Part shown: in pieces, positions 53,473 through 61,426 of the stretch | How the letters are laid out: each line of letters opens with the position of its first letter | Numbering within the stretch: position 1 is the first letter of the stretch | NCBI RefSeq assembly: GCF_000712595.1 | Contig: NZ_JOTN01000003.1 | Span: forward strand, 248,001-312,000 | Reading direction: 5' to 3' | Source of the DNA: Bacillus manliponensis | GTDB lineage: Bacteria; Bacillota; Bacilli; Bacillales; Bacillaceae_G | Length of the DNA: 64,000 nucleotides | Notes under the pieces: model-generated | Databases searched by the model: none | Told to the model about the DNA's origin: nothing | Seen by the model: the letters and a program-made list of their open reading frames with translations, nothing else | Program-made: the position numbers and the translations under genes

Positions 53473-53768
53473 ATGTATTGTTGCTTATCGTTGGTGCGGC
53501 CGTTGTTACTTTTATACCAAGGGTGTTACCACTCCTTGTATTAAGTAAGGTAAATATTCCTGAATGGGGAATGAAGTGGCTCAGCTATATTCCTATTTCG
53601 ATTATGGCAGCGTTACTTGCTCATTCCTTATTTATGCATGAAAGTTTTCAAGTCGATTACATATTGGCGGCCATTCCAACGTTTCTCGTTGCAATTTATA
53701 CACGTAGTTTATTAGGAGCTGTTATGACAGGTATTATCGCTGTTATTACTCTTCGTATGTTTTTATAA
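53457..53768 (+). CDS. azlD: AzlD-family exporter, small subunit
   Basis: A protein of 103 residues with about four membrane helices and the AzlD pattern VTFIPRVLPLLVL near the N-terminus. It begins 16 bases before the end of azlC, implying translational coupling. It forms the small subunit of the AzlCD exporter. Confidence 0.88.
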   Translation: MEISLNVLLLIVGAAVVTFIPRVLPLLVLSKVNIPEWGMKWLSYIPISIMAALLAHSLFMHESFQVDYILAAIPTFLVAIYTRSLLGAVMTGIIAVITLRMFL

Positions 53769-53852
53769 AGGTAAAAGTTTTCTTTTCTGTCACAAGGAAT
53801 ATGATGTAGTATATCGAAATATGTAGTATCACAACTGAAAGGAAAGGATACG

Positions 53853-54023
53853 ATGCTTATCTTAACAATTATTGTTATTATATTTACACTATTCCTCACC
53901 GTTGTTATTGGGTTTACGACATATATGATGTTTGCGAAAAGGGCGACGCCGCAAATTTACTATACATCATTTGATTCGATTCCTGCACAGAGTCATGGAG
54001 AGTTTTATAAAGGAAATAAATGA
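53853..54023 (+). CDS. Small membrane protein (56 residues)
   Basis: A protein of 56 residues: an N-terminal membrane helix (MLILTIIVIIFTLFLTVVIG) followed by a short tail ending SFDSIPAQSHGEFYKGNK. The tail resembles small Bacillus membrane proteins of the DUF3951 type, from memory and tentatively. AAAGGATACG precedes ATG. It lies after azlD and before a strong terminator; its function is unknown. Confidence 0.6.
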   Translation: MLILTIIVIIFTLFLTVVIGFTTYMMFAKRATPQIYYTSFDSIPAQSHGEFYKGNK

Positions 54024-54074
54024 AAAAAGTTAGACTGCCGCTTCAGTTGTATAGAACGACAGTCTAACTTTTTT
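54023..54074. terminator. Bidirectional terminator after the small membrane protein
   Basis: A 15-base arm (54023-54037) pairs with 54060-54074, with an A-run and a T-run at its ends. It serves the small membrane protein gene and the converging gene at 54073-54432. Confidence 0.85.
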
Positions 54075-54432
54075 ACATATTTGAAATGCCCATAAGTAAT
54101 AAGCCAAATAGAAAACTAATAAAAGAGATTGATCCGGCACATAACGAAAGAATACGATTGTTTTTCCATTCTTTTATGGAAACAATGCAACCTAAAATAC
54201 ACATAAAGAACCAAGTTGGTAAAAATAAAAATTCACTTATAGAAGGAGGCAACGCATTGTAAAAACCTGTTAACGTTAACACTAAATGTACAATATAGAT
54301 GGAAACAATAACAAGGGATTGTTTACGCGGCCTCTTTATATATTTGTTCTGTTTTACGGTAGCAAAAATAAAAAATAACGTAAGGAGAACAATAAAAATA
54401 ATAAATAGCAAGAAAAGTATTGTAAATGACAT
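54073..54432 (-). CDS. Hypothetical membrane protein
   Basis: A protein of 119 residues with four probable membrane helices (about 4-26, 39-58, 67-85, 94-114) and a basic cytoplasmic loop (KQNKYIKRPRKQ). No family is recognised. AAAGGAG precedes the ATG. It follows the hydrolase gene by 13 bases on the same strand and may share its transcript. Confidence 0.7.
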   Translation of the reverse strand: MSFTILFLLFIIFIVLLTLFFIFATVKQNKYIKRPRKQSLVIVSIYIVHLVLTLTGFYNALPPSISEFLFLPTWFFMCILGCIVSIKEWKNNRILSLCAGSISFISFLFGLLLMGISNM

Positions 54433-54445
54433 GAGAAGTACTCCT

Positions 54446-55033
54446 TTAGAAAATATGATGTAGAAATGATTGTATAATTATAGTAGCGTCTTTGGCAGAC
54501 TGTTCATGATACGTTTTATTGAAGCGGTTTAAGAAGCCATGTTCCCCTTGAAATTGTTGAATATGAAGCGATGGATTATTTTCGTTTAAATATGTAACAA
54601 GAGATGTAACAGAAAAACTTGTCTCTTCTTTTGGGAATAGTAACAAAGCAGGGCAAGCTGGCTTTACGTCTATGTAATCTCTTATACGTGATCCGTAGCA
54701 ACATATAACGAAATTGACTTCTGTATTTTTACTGCACCGCCATGCAATTGTGGCACCTACGTTAAAACCAACAATGCCAACGTATGTATATTCTTTCTTT
54801 AACTCTGTTACGATAGTCTCTATTTTTTCTTTTCCAACATCAAAGCCAACATGTTTCATAAAATAAGAGTATGCTTGTTGTTCTTCTTCATAAGAAAAGG
54901 GATGTGTTCTTTGCAGTAAGTTTGGACAAAAGACGTCAATTTGCTGTGAGGAAAACGTTTGAATAACATCGTTCATATAATCATTCACACCATATATTTC
55001 GTGAACAGCAATAAGTGCAATTTTAGGTGACAT
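54446..55033 (-). CDS. Dienelactone hydrolase-like protein with altered nucleophile site
   Basis: A protein of 195 residues with the alpha/beta hydrolase pattern of dienelactone hydrolases: ALIAVHEIYGVNDYMNDV at the N-terminus, the nucleophile elbow and the catalytic-type His in GEHGFLNRF. In place of GxC/SxG the elbow reads GFNVGA, so the usual Cys or Ser is Asn. The protein may therefore be inactive or act differently. It follows the monooxygenase gene by 3 bases. Confidence 0.75.
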   Translation of the reverse strand: MSPKIALIAVHEIYGVNDYMNDVIQTFSSQQIDVFCPNLLQRTHPFSYEEEQQAYSYFMKHVGFDVGKEKIETIVTELKKEYTYVGIVGFNVGATIAWRCSKNTEVNFVICCYGSRIRDYIDVKPACPALLLFPKEETSFSVTSLVTYLNENNPSLHIQQFQGEHGFLNRFNKTYHEQSAKDATIIIQSFLHHIF

Positions 55034-55036
55034 GAT

Positions 55037-55357
55037 TTACATACCTTTTTTCTGAAATCCATATTCTTTTTCAACAACACAAATCTTTGTATGAAACTGC
55101 TTATACCATTGCTCTTTCCCTCGTGTTTTCGCCATTGTATGCGCTGCATGGTCTTTCCATTGCTGAATGGCCTCAAGTGATTCCCAGTATGAAACTGTAA
55201 TACCAAATCCAGCTTCATTTCGGACGCTATCAATGCCGAGATAACCATGTTGTTTCTCAGCTAATAGTGCCATTTCATGTGCAACTTTCTCATAATCTTC
55301 TATATCCGATGATAACTGTGAAGTGAAAATAACAGCATAGTAAGGCTTAGATACCAT
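55037..55357 (-). CDS. Antibiotic biosynthesis monooxygenase (ABM) domain protein
   Basis: A protein of 106 residues. The ABM ferredoxin-like fold is indicated by YAVIFTSQLSSDIEDYEKVA, GYLGIDSVRNEAGFGITVSY and WESLEAIQQWKDHAAH. Members include small heme-degrading and quinone-oxidising enzymes, so the substrate is open. GGAGGGG precedes ATG. It heads the 55037-54446-54073 minus-strand group. Confidence 0.82.
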   Translation of the reverse strand: MVSKPYYAVIFTSQLSSDIEDYEKVAHEMALLAEKQHGYLGIDSVRNEAGFGITVSYWESLEAIQQWKDHAAHTMAKTRGKEQWYKQFHTKICVVEKEYGFQKKGM

Positions 55358-55529
55358 AAACGTCCCCTCCTTGTATATAGTTTATCATGAAGATTTTACT
55401 TTTTGTTGTGAAGAAATATTGATAATTTCATTTACCGTATTGAAAGAATGTAGAAACAAAAGAAAAAAGAATATTACATATACATGCTAAAATGAAAATA
55501 GGAATAATAGGTTACTAGGGGGAATATGG

Positions 55530-56279
55530 GTGGATAGGGGATTGATTATAAACGATATAAAAAGTATTGTAAAAATGCATAAAGATGGTGTTCTTGGTGG
55601 AGAAGTGATGCCAGAAGATGTTTTACTAGGGGTTGTCCCAGAGAACCAGTTACTTAATGTATTAACGCTAGGAATGTCACTAAATTATCAACGGAATTCA
55701 TATCAGCTATGGGAAGGGATTGCGAAGGCATGGAGTGATGAGGACGTACGATGGGTATTTAATCTAAGTATTGCGGGGGAAAGTAGGTTAGATGACTTAC
55801 GCAATGCATTACAGAAGCACCGTATTGCTTTACAGCCAAATCGGCATCCGGAAATTTGGCAGCGTGTCTCAAAAGGAATTGTAAATTCTTCTGAGACACG
55901 TGATGTTTTAGGGTTATTAAAATCTGTGCAATTTGATATCAAGAGTTTAAAAGATATCATGCAAAAGACAAGAAAATCAGAGTTCCCGTATCTTTCTGGT
56001 CCTAAAATATTTAACTATTGGTTATATGCCATAGAGAGTTACACAAATGTAAAATGGCAATCAAGGCACCTTATTACAATTGCACCCGATACTCATGTGT
56101 TACAAGCCACGGTAAAATTAGGTTTATGTTCCTCTGAAGTGTTAGAAGGTACAGCGAATCATCGTCAACTAGTAGCAGATACGTGGGAGCAAGTATTAGA
56201 GGGAAGTGACATAGAACCAACTGATATTCACACACCACTTTGGCTATGGAGCCGAGCTGGATTTCCTGATTCTCATTAA
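55530..56279 (+). CDS. Hypothetical protein with HhH-GPD-like features
   Basis: A protein of 249 residues, not firmly assigned. It starts with GTG, 7 bases after AGGGGG. LSGPKIFNYWLYAIES followed by IAPDTHVLQATVKLGL recalls the helix-hairpin-helix and catalytic-Asp region of DNA glycosylases (VDTHVxRV). Residues 1-130 are helical and lack a recognised domain. No iron-sulfur cysteine motif is present. Alone in its transcript, with a terminator behind it. Confidence 0.6.
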   Translation: MDRGLIINDIKSIVKMHKDGVLGGEVMPEDVLLGVVPENQLLNVLTLGMSLNYQRNSYQLWEGIAKAWSDEDVRWVFNLSIAGESRLDDLRNALQKHRIALQPNRHPEIWQRVSKGIVNSSETRDVLGLLKSVQFDIKSLKDIMQKTRKSEFPYLSGPKIFNYWLYAIESYTNVKWQSRHLITIAPDTHVLQATVKLGLCSSEVLEGTANHRQLVADTWEQVLEGSDIEPTDIHTPLWLWSRAGFPDSH

Positions 56280-56294
56280 GTTGAAATCTGTAAC

Positions 56295-56346
56295 GCTGTA
56301 GTTTGTAGGAATCCAATTCCAGCGAACTACAGCTTATTGTTTTTTA
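56295..56346 (+). terminator. Terminator after the HhH-GPD-like gene
   Basis: GCTGTAGTT (56295-56303) pairs with AACTACAGC (56325-56333), with an inner GGAAT-CCA-ATTCC hairpin, followed by TTATTGTTTTTT. Confidence 0.7.
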
Positions 56347-57114
56347 GAAGATAAAGAGGTATAGAATAACATATATCGTAACATGTGTAAAAGCATGGGC
56401 AATCATCGCATAGTGTAAACCATGTTTCCAATATAGCCAGCCAAAAATGAGTCCGGGAATACTATTAAGAATAAAGCAGCGTATGAGAATAAGAGTATCT
56501 AAATGACCAAAGAGCATTGCTGTTGCTGGGAGATGCCCTGCTGCAAATAACAGTGCTGCTCCAATATTGGCAATTATAAATATCCAAACTGGAATATGTT
56601 CTTTCGTTTTACTACGAGCAAACAACTTCCATAAAATAAAAACAAGCAGTGACATAACAAACAATCGCATCATAATTTCTTCTAATATACCACCGTAAAT
56701 TACGGATGTTATGAGATTAAGCGGCGAGAAATTTTCCTTTGTATAAACTGCTGCAACCTCGGGGAGTTGATTAGAAAAAAGAAAATAATCCGGTAAGAAA
56801 AGAAGTAGCGCAGCTAGTATGCCGGAAAATAGTGCAGTGAAAATATTACGCTTTGTAAAGGTGAGCTTTTTTAATAGATTTACTTTGCTAGCTAAAATAT
56901 AACCGAAAAATCCCATGATACCAGCATATAAAAGTCCCACTTGCAAAACTAAAATAAGGATAAATGCTTCTTTTGGCATCTGTGCTATAATTTGATTTCT
57001 TATTTCTTCATTGAACATGGACCAACTATTTATGCCAACTAATATACCACCAAGGATTCCAATGGGTAACATCCAAAGTGAAAATTGAAAGGCCTGTTTA
57101 TAGATGCTTTTCAT
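56344..57114 (-). CDS. CPBP-family intramembrane metalloprotease
   Basis: A protein of 256 residues with six to eight membrane helices. The CPBP/Abi motifs are present: EEIMMR (motif 1), FAAGHLP (motif 2 His) and HAFTH (C-terminal His). Family members cleave prenylated proteins, act in bacteriocin immunity or in regulation. Its start overlaps the end of the XRE gene by 17 bases, so the two are coupled. AGGAG precedes ATG. Confidence 0.85.
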   Translation of the reverse strand: MKSIYKQAFQFSLWMLPIGILGGILVGINSWSMFNEEIRNQIIAQMPKEAFILILVLQVGLLYAGIMGFFGYILASKVNLLKKLTFTKRNIFTALFSGILAALLLFLPDYFLFSNQLPEVAAVYTKENFSPLNLITSVIYGGILEEIMMRLFVMSLLVFILWKLFARSKTKEHIPVWIFIIANIGAALLFAAGHLPATAMLFGHLDTLILIRCFILNSIPGLIFGWLYWKHGLHYAMIAHAFTHVTIYVILYLFIF

Positions 57115-58231
57115 AGTTATTCACTCCTAATTTGAATTTTAAGGATGAAACGATAGCTTTATATTTTGGCAGTTCTTTTAACATAGAGAGTATTGGATTT
57201 TCTACAATTACTTGTAGCATGCTTAGTTTAATTGTTTCTTCATTTCGAACCGTTTTCGAGCCGAGTTTAAATTCCTCAAACCAATCGTCAATTGCATCAA
57301 AATAGGAATCGCCATGTAAATTATATAGAGAAAAGTTTAAAGTGCAGATCGATGAATAGTTTTGTAACATATCTAATGCTTTTTCTGGATTTTTTTGGAT
57401 GCAATATACTTGTGCAGCTGCAAGATATAGCTGCAGCATCATATGTGGATGCAAATGTTGTAGTTGATACGTATGTGCTAAAGTAAATGCCCGGTGTAAA
57501 ATCTCGTCTGTTTTTTCTTCATTTTCCACATGGAGCATAACGTAAGGCGGTATTCCTGAAATGAGTAACATAAGGTGTTTATACATACTAATTTGCATAG
57601 CTTCATTTGCTTTTTTTACATTTCCGATCATTTGATAGGCTTTTGCGATCATTTCATCGTCCGGATAATGGGGGCGAATCGTGTCACCAAGTAATTGTAA
57701 AACATCGTGTGGTTTGTGTAGCAATAAAGAACAAGTAGCTTCTAACGATACGGCTTCTTTTGAGAGTGAAATATCTTCACTTTCGATTTTTACCCGGTGG
57801 CATAGGTTAACAGCTTCTTCAAGTATGTTTGTCTGTCTTTCGGGAGTTAATGCTAACATGTGATGGTTTGCAAATAGCAATGCCATTTGGAGTAGAAGTG
57901 GAAAACAGGAATAGTATTTCTTGACGATGTGCGTACACTCAGTCATTACTTCTTCAAAAGGCTTGTTAGCAAAATCGGTTGCGAGCCGATGATATAACTT
58001 TTTTATATCCTCATCAGTCATTTGAGGCGCATATCCAATTAAGTCATCGATGCTCATATTAAAATAGGCAGCCAACTGAGGGAGAAAGGTAATATCCGGA
58101 TAACTTTGGCCTCGTTCCCATTTTGAAACAGAAGCTTTTGTAACGCCGATATAAGCAGCTAGTTCATCTTGCGTAATTTCTTTTTCTCTACGTTTTGCGA
58201 TAAGTGTTGTCGCAATGTTAAGTTCTTTCAT
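57098..58231 (-). CDS. XRE-family regulator with helical C-terminal domain
   Basis: A protein of 377 residues. The N-terminal helix-turn-helix (~8-65: KEITQDELAAYIGVTKASVS, KWERGQSYPDITFLPQLAAY) is of the Cro/CI type. Residues ~80-377 are helical and TPR-like, as in peptide-responsive regulators. Start ATG 58231 is chosen behind GAGGTG; 58237 and GTG 58240 are less well spaced. It is coupled to the CPBP protease and may regulate it. Confidence 0.82.
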   Translation of the reverse strand: MKELNIATTLIAKRREKEITQDELAAYIGVTKASVSKWERGQSYPDITFLPQLAAYFNMSIDDLIGYAPQMTDEDIKKLYHRLATDFANKPFEEVMTECTHIVKKYYSCFPLLLQMALLFANHHMLALTPERQTNILEEAVNLCHRVKIESEDISLSKEAVSLEATCSLLLHKPHDVLQLLGDTIRPHYPDDEMIAKAYQMIGNVKKANEAMQISMYKHLMLLISGIPPYVMLHVENEEKTDEILHRAFTLAHTYQLQHLHPHMMLQLYLAAAQVYCIQKNPEKALDMLQNYSSICTLNFSLYNLHGDSYFDAIDDWFEEFKLGSKTVRNEETIKLSMLQVIVENPILSMLKELPKYKAIVSSLKFKLGVNNYEKHL

Positions 58232-58327
58232 TATCATCACCTCAGTTTTATTATATGAGGTTTATTGAATACCTACTATGGATTTCCAGTTGACTTTTAT
58301 TAATAAAATCAACCGTAGAGAAACAAT

Positions 58328-58357
58328 AAAAAGAGCTTGGATATCCAAGCTCTTTTT
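58328..58357. terminator. Perfect palindromic terminator beyond sspH
   Basis: A 30-base perfect palindrome centred on GGATATCC, with A and T runs at the ends, lies just downstream of sspH and can stop transcripts from both strands. Confidence 0.85.
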
Positions 58358-58369
58358 ACAAAACATATC

Positions 58370-58549
58370 TCACTGCTCCTCTAAGCTATTTACCGGAACC
58401 GTTAGTTCACGTGATGGATTCGTTGCATCATATATACGAGCTGTTTCATTTTGTTCATCAATATGTTGAATCATAACGGGCATACCTTGAAACGTAACGT
58501 TTACAGTTTCCATTGATTGTGAAATTTCTTTTGCACGCTGAACGTTCAT
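58370..58549 (-). CDS. sspH: Small acid-soluble spore protein of the SspH family
   Basis: A protein of 59 residues with the SspH pattern: MNVQRAKEISQSMETVNVTF, VMIQHIDEQNETARIYDATN, and a C-terminal LEEQ. SspH proteins are minor spore-core proteins made in the forespore. ATG 58549 behind GGGAGG is preferred over 58564. This gene alone marks the organism as spore-forming. Confidence 0.9.
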   Translation of the reverse strand: MNVQRAKEISQSMETVNVTFQGMPVMIQHIDEQNETARIYDATNPSRELTVPVNSLEEQ

Positions 58550-58603
58550 ATACATTCCTCCCATCTATATATATTTTGCACGGAGGGAGGAATAATATAC
58601 CAT

Positions 58604-59803
58604 TTACATGTTTTTTATGTTTTGTAACGTTTCTTCAACGAAAGAAACAAACATTGGTACGTGATACTCTTGAATAGCCTCTTGTGCTGCTTGTGCTTCG
58701 TGTAATGCCTGCTCTTTATTACTGAGTGCCATATAACATAACGCTCGGTAGGCCCCGGCAGTTAAAATCCAAGCTTTGTCTACTGGATGACCGGCATAGG
58801 TTGGCATTGTGACGTTATGCAGTGCTTCTAACGCTTCTTCATACCTTTGAAGTCCATAAAGTGCTTTTCCTTTTTCGAGATAATAATAGCCTTCTCCGCC
58901 TTCAATATCGTATTGTTGATAGGCCTCTACATATTGTAGTGCTTTTGTATACTGCTTTGTCATGGAGTTATGAAAATATGCTCTTAATATATCAAGAACA
59001 GCAATTGATAGTGTGTCTTCTATAAATACGGCGAATTGTTCCGCTTTTTTTAAGTAATATAAATAACCTTCTTTATCATTAAAGAAAACAGCTTGATGAG
59101 ACAAAATGCGATATAGTTCATCTGTTCGGTAATACACTTGTTTCTCTTTTGAAAAAGCAAGGGATTGTAAAATAATTGTTTGGCATTTTTCATAATCGCC
59201 TGTTGCTAAAAATACGACTGCTTCGTATAGCAATAACTGAATTTGTAAAATGGTATCAAGTTCAAACTGCTGCTTATATTGATCACGAATGGAATGGATA
59301 AGTTGCAAGCTTTCCTTATATTGTTTTTTATAAAATAATGCGAGTACAAGTGACATTTCTGTTTCTGTACCTTCTTGATGTAAAGAATATTTTTTAAAGA
59401 TAGATACCGCCTTTTCAACATATATACGTACATCATACTCTTTTTGAAAGAGAGAAGCCTGGATGTATAAGTGATATATACGAGCAGTATGAAGTGTTGC
59501 TGGTAATTCATGCTGGACAGTAGAATGTAACGTTTCATACACTTTTTTATATTCTCGTTTTTGGATGAGTTGCTTCATTTCATGTACAAGAGAAGCAAGC
59601 TCGCTATCTTCCTCTTCTAATAAAAAGCTCGGTTCACAGCCGAGTTTATCAGCTATATATTGCAATGTCTTCATCGACGGAGTTGCTTTCCCATTTTCAA
59701 TTTGGCTCAGCATACTTTTTGTTAGCTCTTCTCCAGCAAGTGTGGATTGTGTCAGTTTCTTTTCTTTTCGCAATGTGCGAATCTTTTCGCCAAGTGTTGT
59801 CAT
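58604..59803 (-). CDS. XRE-family regulator with TPR domain
   Basis: A protein of 399 residues. The N-terminal HTH (MTTLGEKIRTLRKEKKLTQS, SMLSQIENGKATPSMKTLQY) is followed by TPR repeats (~75-399), the layout of RNPP-like peptide sensors, although no PapR/Phr-type peptide gene is adjacent. ATG 59803 behind AGGAG is chosen over the longer frame. A bcr1-type repeat begins directly upstream, so its promoter must be inside or beyond the repeat. Confidence 0.82.
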   Translation of the reverse strand: MTTLGEKIRTLRKEKKLTQSTLAGEELTKSMLSQIENGKATPSMKTLQYIADKLGCEPSFLLEEEDSELASLVHEMKQLIQKREYKKVYETLHSTVQHELPATLHTARIYHLYIQASLFQKEYDVRIYVEKAVSIFKKYSLHQEGTETEMSLVLALFYKKQYKESLQLIHSIRDQYKQQFELDTILQIQLLLYEAVVFLATGDYEKCQTIILQSLAFSKEKQVYYRTDELYRILSHQAVFFNDKEGYLYYLKKAEQFAVFIEDTLSIAVLDILRAYFHNSMTKQYTKALQYVEAYQQYDIEGGEGYYYLEKGKALYGLQRYEEALEALHNVTMPTYAGHPVDKAWILTAGAYRALCYMALSNKEQALHEAQAAQEAIQEYHVPMFVSFVEETLQNIKNM

Positions 59804-59817
59804 CGTTATCGCTCCTA

Positions 59818-59965
59818 TATAAAGTGAAACTTCACTCAGGGGGGCATCCCCCACTGAATGTTAGTTGAACTAATCAGGCATTTACGGGCTGTTTATCTTT
59901 CACCTAAACTTCTTTGCTCCCTTAAGTTTTGAGGCGGGGTTCTTATAGGCCGTTAATGCGGAGAA
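59818..59965. repeat. bcr1-type repeat element
   Basis: About 148 bases, richer in GC than its surroundings. It contains a GGGGGG-CAT-CCCCC palindrome (near 59839-59852) and TTAGTTGAACTAA (59861-59873), recalled as parts of the bcr1 repeats of the B. cereus group. No coding frame is present. Boundaries are approximate and the terminal duplications are not resolved. Confidence 0.55.
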
Positions 59966-59967
59966 AA

Positions 59968-59998
59968 ACAAAAAGTTAAATACAATTAAACTTTTTGT
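59968..59998 (+). promoter_or_regulatory. Upstream operator-like palindrome of the MFS gene
   Basis: ACAAAAAGTT (59968-59977) and AACTTTTTGT (59989-59998) are perfect inverted arms. The inner 21 bases (59973-59993) closely match a second box at 60028-60048 (18 of 21 identical). Confidence 0.6.
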
Positions 59999-60027
59999 TG
60001 TCGATCTTGGAAAATAAAGTATATAAT
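59998..60027 (+). promoter_or_regulatory. Promoter of the MFS gene
   Basis: TTGTCG (59998-60003) and a perfect TATAAT (60022-60027) are 18 bases apart, and lie between the two operator-like boxes. Confidence 0.65.
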
Positions 60028-60048
60028 AAGTTTAACACAATTTAACTT
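60028..60048 (+). promoter_or_regulatory. Downstream operator-like palindrome of the MFS gene
   Basis: A 21-base near-palindrome (AAGTTTAA-CACAA-TTTAACTT) directly after the -10, covering the transcription start. It is offset from the upstream box by 55 bases. Confidence 0.6.
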
Positions 60049-60067
60049 TTAAAGGGAGAGGGAGAAG

Positions 60068-61327
60068 ATGAATACGGTAACAAATGATCCAAGATTAAAA
60101 ATTGCAAGCCGAAATATTGTCCTGATGATGATTGGAAAGTTAAGTTCGTTACTTGGAGCGAGCATATATACGTTTGCGATGGGGCTTTACGTATTAAAAA
60201 CAACTGGTTCAGCAACAAGTTTTGCGATTACGCTTGTGTGTGGGTCCATTCCACGTATGTTATGTGGACCAATTGCAGGGGCGGTAGCTGATCGTGTGAA
60301 CCGGAGAGCACTTGTTATTGGAGCTGATATTTTAAGTGCCCTCATTATGTTTACGATGTTTATTCTTTCTACTACATTTAGCATCTCATTATTATTCATC
60401 TATGTTTCTGCAGCCTTGTTATCAATTTGTGCTAGTTTTTATAGTGTAGCATTTACATCATCGATTCCAAGTTTAGTTAACGGAGAGCGTATCCAGCAGG
60501 CAAGCGCTTTAAATCAAACGGCGTCTTCACTTGCGACGTTATTAGGACCAATTATTGGTGGTGTTGTGTACGGTTTTCTTTCCACTGAATTCTTTTTCTT
60601 ATTAAATGGAATTGCTTTTTCGTTAGCAGTTGTCGTTCAATTGTTTATTGTTTTTAGTTTATATGAAGGGGAGCAGCAAGAAGGAAAAGCACCATTTTTA
60701 ACGAGTATTAAAGATGGATTTACGTATATTAAAAGTCAACAAAATATTTATATGGTAATAAAAATTGCATTTTGGTTAAATTTCTTTGGGGCATCTGTTG
60801 CGGTTATCCTTCCTTATATTATCGTACAAGAATTACATTTATCTGGAACAAAATTAGGGATAATAGAGGGTATGTTTGCAGGGGGAATGATTGTGGCCTC
60901 AGTCATTTTATCTGCTCGTAAAGAGGTAACTGATAAAATTGGGCTGATGCGCAATAGTTTATTTACTTGGTCTGGATTGTTATTTATGATGGCACTGCCT
61001 TTATTTTTATCATTCTCAAAAACAATGATTTTTATTTATTATATCGGGTTGATGCTTTTAAATGGAATGACACTTATCTTCGTTAACGTACCAATGCAAG
61101 TGTTTGTCCAAAAATCCGTACCTCCGCATTATTTAGGTCGTGTATTTGGCTTGTTAGAAACAGTTGCAACTGCAATTATGCCACTTGGGACAATTTTGTA
61201 TGGGATTTTATTAGATTATGTTCCAGCTTCTACAGTTATCATTCTCTCGGGAATAGGGGTGCTTACCGTTGTTGGAGTAGGAACAAGGAAGTGGGGGAAA
61301 ACACAACAAGTGAACGCGTCTGCTTAG
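60068..61327 (+). CDS. MFS drug exporter
   Basis: A protein of 419 residues with twelve membrane helices. The A-motif-type loop (GAVADRVNRRALVIGADI) and a weaker repeat in the second half indicate a major facilitator of the macrolide-efflux/enterobactin-exporter type. It resembles the partial exporter at 1-390 in type. AAAGGGAGAGGGAGAAG precedes ATG. It is monocistronic and likely controlled by a repressor encoded elsewhere that binds the two boxes. Confidence 0.87.
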   Translation: MNTVTNDPRLKIASRNIVLMMIGKLSSLLGASIYTFAMGLYVLKTTGSATSFAITLVCGSIPRMLCGPIAGAVADRVNRRALVIGADILSALIMFTMFILSTTFSISLLFIYVSAALLSICASFYSVAFTSSIPSLVNGERIQQASALNQTASSLATLLGPIIGGVVYGFLSTEFFFLLNGIAFSLAVVVQLFIVFSLYEGEQQEGKAPFLTSIKDGFTYIKSQQNIYMVIKIAFWLNFFGASVAVILPYIIVQELHLSGTKLGIIEGMFAGGMIVASVILSARKEVTDKIGLMRNSLFTWSGLLFMMALPLFLSFSKTMIFIYYIGLMLLNGMTLIFVNVPMQVFVQKSVPPHYLGRVFGLLETVATAIMPLGTILYGILLDYVPASTVIILSGIGVLTVVGVGTRKWGKTQQVNASA

Positions 61328-61350
61328 TGAAAAATTATAGTACAATATGA

Positions 61351-61380
61351 AAAAGAGTAACCTATATAGGTTACTCTTTT
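61351..61380. terminator. Perfect palindromic terminator after the MFS gene
   Basis: A 30-base perfect palindrome centred on CCTATATAGG with A and T ends. Confidence 0.88.
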
Positions 61381-61426
61381 GTATTTAAATGTTATAATAT
61401 ACAAGTTATGTAAAGGGAGGGAGAAT

